From: an uncultured Roseibium sp.
GTDB lineage: Bacteria > Pseudomonadota > Alphaproteobacteria > Rhizobiales > Stappiaceae
Direction: 5' to 3'
NCBI RefSeq assembly: GCF_947499295.1
Contig: NZ_CANMNP010000024.1
Location: 1 to 53,573 of the forward strand
DNA: 53,573 nucleotides
Shown here: positions 52,159 through 53,573 of the stretch, piece after piece
How positions within the stretch are numbered: the first letter of the stretch is position 1
How the letters are laid out: every line of letters starts with the position of its first letter
The notes under the pieces: generated by a model
What the model was told of the DNA's origin: nothing
What the model saw: the letters and a program-made list of their open reading frames with translations, nothing else
The model's database searches: none
Made by a program: the position numbers and the translations under genes

Positions 52159-52184
52159 CAACCAATTATAGAAATGGTTGACCA
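52159..52184. promoter_or_regulatory. Inverted repeat and TGGT-N2-ACCA element upstream of FAH2
   Basis: CAACCA (52159-52164) pairs with TGGTTG (52175-52180) over 10 bp, and TGGTTGACCA (52175-52184) is itself a short near-palindrome of the kind bound by FadR-type GntR proteins. The 8-mer CAACCAAT also occurs at 51447-51454 beside the first inverted repeat. Confidence 0.35.
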
Positions 52185-52304
52185 AAACTCATTGCCAACG
52201 AGTTTATTTTTCGTGCATTCGGTCCAAGTCATAAAGCGAGCGGTCCTAAATCGGTATCGCGAGTCTGCGGGCCTAACCACCACCGACCGCAAGCGAGGAA
52301 AGCG

Positions 52305-52988
52305 ATGTCTGAGCACGTAATCGAGACACCAAAGTTACACGTCATTCCCACCAGCGACGGAGGGTCCTTTCCCGTCCGTCGTGTCTACTGCATTGGCCGG
52401 AATTTTGCGGCACATGCAGTCGAAATGGGACACGATCCCGATCGCGAACCGCCTTTCTTTTTTCAGAAAAACCCAAATAATCTCGATGCTTCGGGAGAAT
52501 TTCCCTATCCACCTCACACATCAGATGTACACCACGAGGTCGAACTCCTGGTTGGCCTAAAGAGTGGCGGAACCAACATCGCCCTTTCAGATGCGCTTAA
52601 ACACGTCTGGGGTTACGGCGTGTCGCTGGACATGACACGGAGAGACTTGCAGGGCGAAATGAAGAAGATGGGACGCCCGTGGGAAATCGGCAAAGCCTTC
52701 GAGCGATCCGGACCAGTGGGGCCATTGCTTCCGGTGTCCGATGTTGGTCACCCCGATCAGGGTCGAATTGCACTGACAGTCAACGGCGACTTGCGACAAG
52801 AAGGTGATCTGAACCAGATGATCTGGAAGGTACCGGAAATGATCTCCTATCTCTCGGAATATTTCGAACTCTCGGCGGGAGATGTGATCATGGCCGGTAC
52901 TCCTTCGGGAGTAAATGCCGTGGAGGCAGGCGATACCATGGAAGCAAGCATAGAATCCGTTGGCGTACTGACCGTCAAGGTCGTCTGA
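52305..52988 (+). CDS. FAH family hydrolase 2 (fumarylpyruvate hydrolase-like)
   Basis: The 227-residue compact FAH enzyme resembles NagK/YcgM: YCIGRNFAAHAVEMG, PPFFFQKNPNN, HHEVELLVGLKSGG (metal Glu residues), YGVSLDMTRRDLQGEMKK, KAFERSGPVGPLLP and AGTPSGVNAVEAGD. It likely cleaves an acylpyruvate such as fumarylpyruvate or decarboxylates an oxo acid. Whether it is a true fumarylpyruvate hydrolase is uncertain because no gentisate genes are seen. A GAGG before the ATG at 52305 sets the start. Confidence 0.87.
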   Translation: MSEHVIETPKLHVIPTSDGGSFPVRRVYCIGRNFAAHAVEMGHDPDREPPFFFQKNPNNLDASGEFPYPPHTSDVHHEVELLVGLKSGGTNIALSDALKHVWGYGVSLDMTRRDLQGEMKKMGRPWEIGKAFERSGPVGPLLPVSDVGHPDQGRIALTVNGDLRQEGDLNQMIWKVPEMISYLSEYFELSAGDVIMAGTPSGVNAVEAGDTMEASIESVGVLTVKVV

Positions 52989-53524
52989 ACTCAGTCGGAC
53001 CGGACGGATTGGGCCTTCTCTGAAAAGCCAATCGGTGGATGATCGCACTCTCGTTCATCCTGAAGAGCGCACATCAAAACCGACCTGGGCCAATCGGGAC
53101 ATCCAGGCGGACATACAATCCGTTGCACATAGAGCCCCCGTTGTTGCTTTTCGGTACAAGGGTGCTGCCACAGGATTGCTAGCAGCAAAGCTGGCGCAGG
53201 GATTAGCTCTTAGCGGGATGGTTTATCCTCCGCCTGTGAAGAGGTCAGCCATTGTTCTTAGGGAAACGGAGGTCATGGTTCGTGGTGTGTTTTAGGTCAG
53301 AACGACAAAAGCCCGCAGGCTTTGAGCATGCAGGCTGGTTTTGGATTTGACTGTTTTTGCCCCTTTGCGTTGGGTGGATCCTTTTTTGCGTGGGGGTCTT
53401 TCCGTTCACAAATTGCCGTTCGGTTTCCAACAAGGTACCGGGAACCTGGTCAGGTTGCTCTATTGTTTTTGTCCCGCTCTGTTGAGTTTTTTTTGTTTTG
53501 ATTTTGGTTCTCATTGCACCAAAA
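52989..53524. other. Non-coding interval with stacked hairpins
   Basis: No convincing gene is seen. Several ORFs here are low in complexity and lack recognised domains or ribosome sites, for example one on + at 53035-53295. The right part is T-rich on + and holds AAAGCC-CGCA-GGCTTT (53308-53323) and TTTTGGT/ACCAAAA (53502-53508 with 53518-53524). Confidence 0.5.
53308..53323 (-). terminator. Short hairpin with T-tail on the minus strand
   Basis: AAAGCC (53308-53313) and GGCTTT (53318-53323) flank CGCA. On the minus strand it reads GGCTTTT, a modest intrinsic-terminator shape. It may be a second stop for transcripts arriving from beyond the window. Confidence 0.4.
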
Positions 53525-53525
53525 C

Positions 53526-53558
53526 AAAAAAGCCGCCCTGTAGGGGCGGCTTTTTTTT
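53526..53558. terminator. Strong intrinsic terminator, GC stem with A/T flanks
   Basis: AGCCGCCC (53531-53538) pairs with GGGCGGCT (53544-53551) around TGTAG, with A5 on the left pairing to T-run on the right. It is a textbook bidirectional terminator. On the minus strand it begins just after the putative tRNA end at 53561. Confidence 0.85.
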
Positions 53559-53560
53559 GT

Positions 53561-53573
53561 TGGTTGCGGGAGC
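53561..53573 (-). tRNA. Probable 3' end of a tRNA at the window edge (partial)
   Basis: The last 13 bases on the minus strand read GCTCCCGCAACCA, i.e. an acceptor 3' strand with an A-ACCA end. The C..A end is like the initiator tRNA-fMet (its mismatched first pair), where the sequence CCCGCAACCA is typical. A terminator begins two bases later. Only 13 bases are visible, so the isoacceptor is a guess. Confidence 0.45.

Noticed and set aside
46580..52988. Ureidoglycolate (purine) pathway from Ldh2 plus FAH proteins
   Set aside because: FAH proteins are often misnamed ureidoglycolate lyase; no allantoin genes are present.
53035..53295. 86-codon plus-strand open frame in the right intergenic region
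   Set aside because: No ribosome site, no recognised motif, and a mixed composition unlike neighbouring genes.
53245..53514. 89-codon minus-strand open frame near the hairpins
   Set aside because: Low-complexity Lys/Thr/Gln composition from T-rich DNA and overlaps hairpins; no domain.
1..53573. CRISPR arrays, insertion sequences, prophage genes
   Set aside because: No regularly spaced repeats, transposase or phage-like proteins were found in either strand.

Overview
The window reads as chromosome of a heterotrophic, probably marine, alphaproteobacterium. The evidence is the gene content: Na+-NQR, a carnitine/gamma-butyrobetaine pathway with a fused carnitine dehydrogenase-thioesterase, a PcaQ-type protocatechuate cluster, TRAP transporters and a moderately GC-rich base composition. 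Hyphomicrobiales (Roseibium/Stappia-like) fits best, but this is an inference from gene content only. No insertion sequence, phage gene or CRISPR array was seen. Gene density is high, with many 1-11 bp overlaps.

Layout. (1) 1-4271: end of a sugar-uptake and catabolic operon on + (ABC ATPase tail, two TIM-barrel isomerases, a Gfo/Idh/MocA oxidoreductase, an aldo/keto reductase), closed by a strong hairpin. (2) 4368-11881: complete nqrABCDEF operon on -, with apbE and nqrM divergent on +. These encode the flavin-inserting and iron-delivery factors the complex needs. A small unlisted membrane protein lies on the opposite strand just after nqrM. (3) 11963-12484: a twin-CBS protein. (4) 12566-20749: a six-gene operon on - that can take gamma-butyrobetaine or carnitine to glycine betaine plus acetoacetate, with a divergent CdhR-like AraC/GATase1 regulator. 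(5) 20809-27857: pcaQ, and divergently pobA-pcaDCHG-(DUF849/BKACE)-pcaB, taking 4-hydroxybenzoate to beta-ketoadipate enol-lactone and beta-ketoadipate. A BKACE enzyme is inserted where beta-ketoadipate cleavage would be needed. (6) 27909-35721: hypA-B-C-D-E-X-F, a full [NiFe]-hydrogenase cofactor maturation set with no hydrogenase structural gene in view. (7) 36184-46484: a 2-hydroxy/2-oxo acid island with a class V aminotransferase, a TRAP transporter, an enoyl-CoA hydratase, a CaiB-type CoA-transferase and a GlcG-like protein on -. A fused FAD/Fe-S dehydrogenase and a GntR regulator are divergent on +. (8) 46580-52988: a second GntR-controlled module: FAH hydrolase, TauABC-type ABC transporter and Ldh2-type dehydrogenase on -, GntR and a second FAH hydrolase on +. 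(9) 52989-53573: no convincing protein gene. It has stacked hairpins and, at the edge, what looks like the 3' end of a tRNA on -.

The genes work together as scavenging modules for small organic acids, aromatic acids and quaternary amines feeding acetyl-CoA and the TCA cycle, beside a sodium-pumping respiratory entry point. The observations most worth checking are the BKACE gene inside the pca operon, the uncharacterised hydroxy-acid island at 36-53 kb, the hyp operon without a hydrogenase, and the inverted repeats between the divergent GntR-controlled transcripts. All functions are from reading translated motifs; no database search was run.
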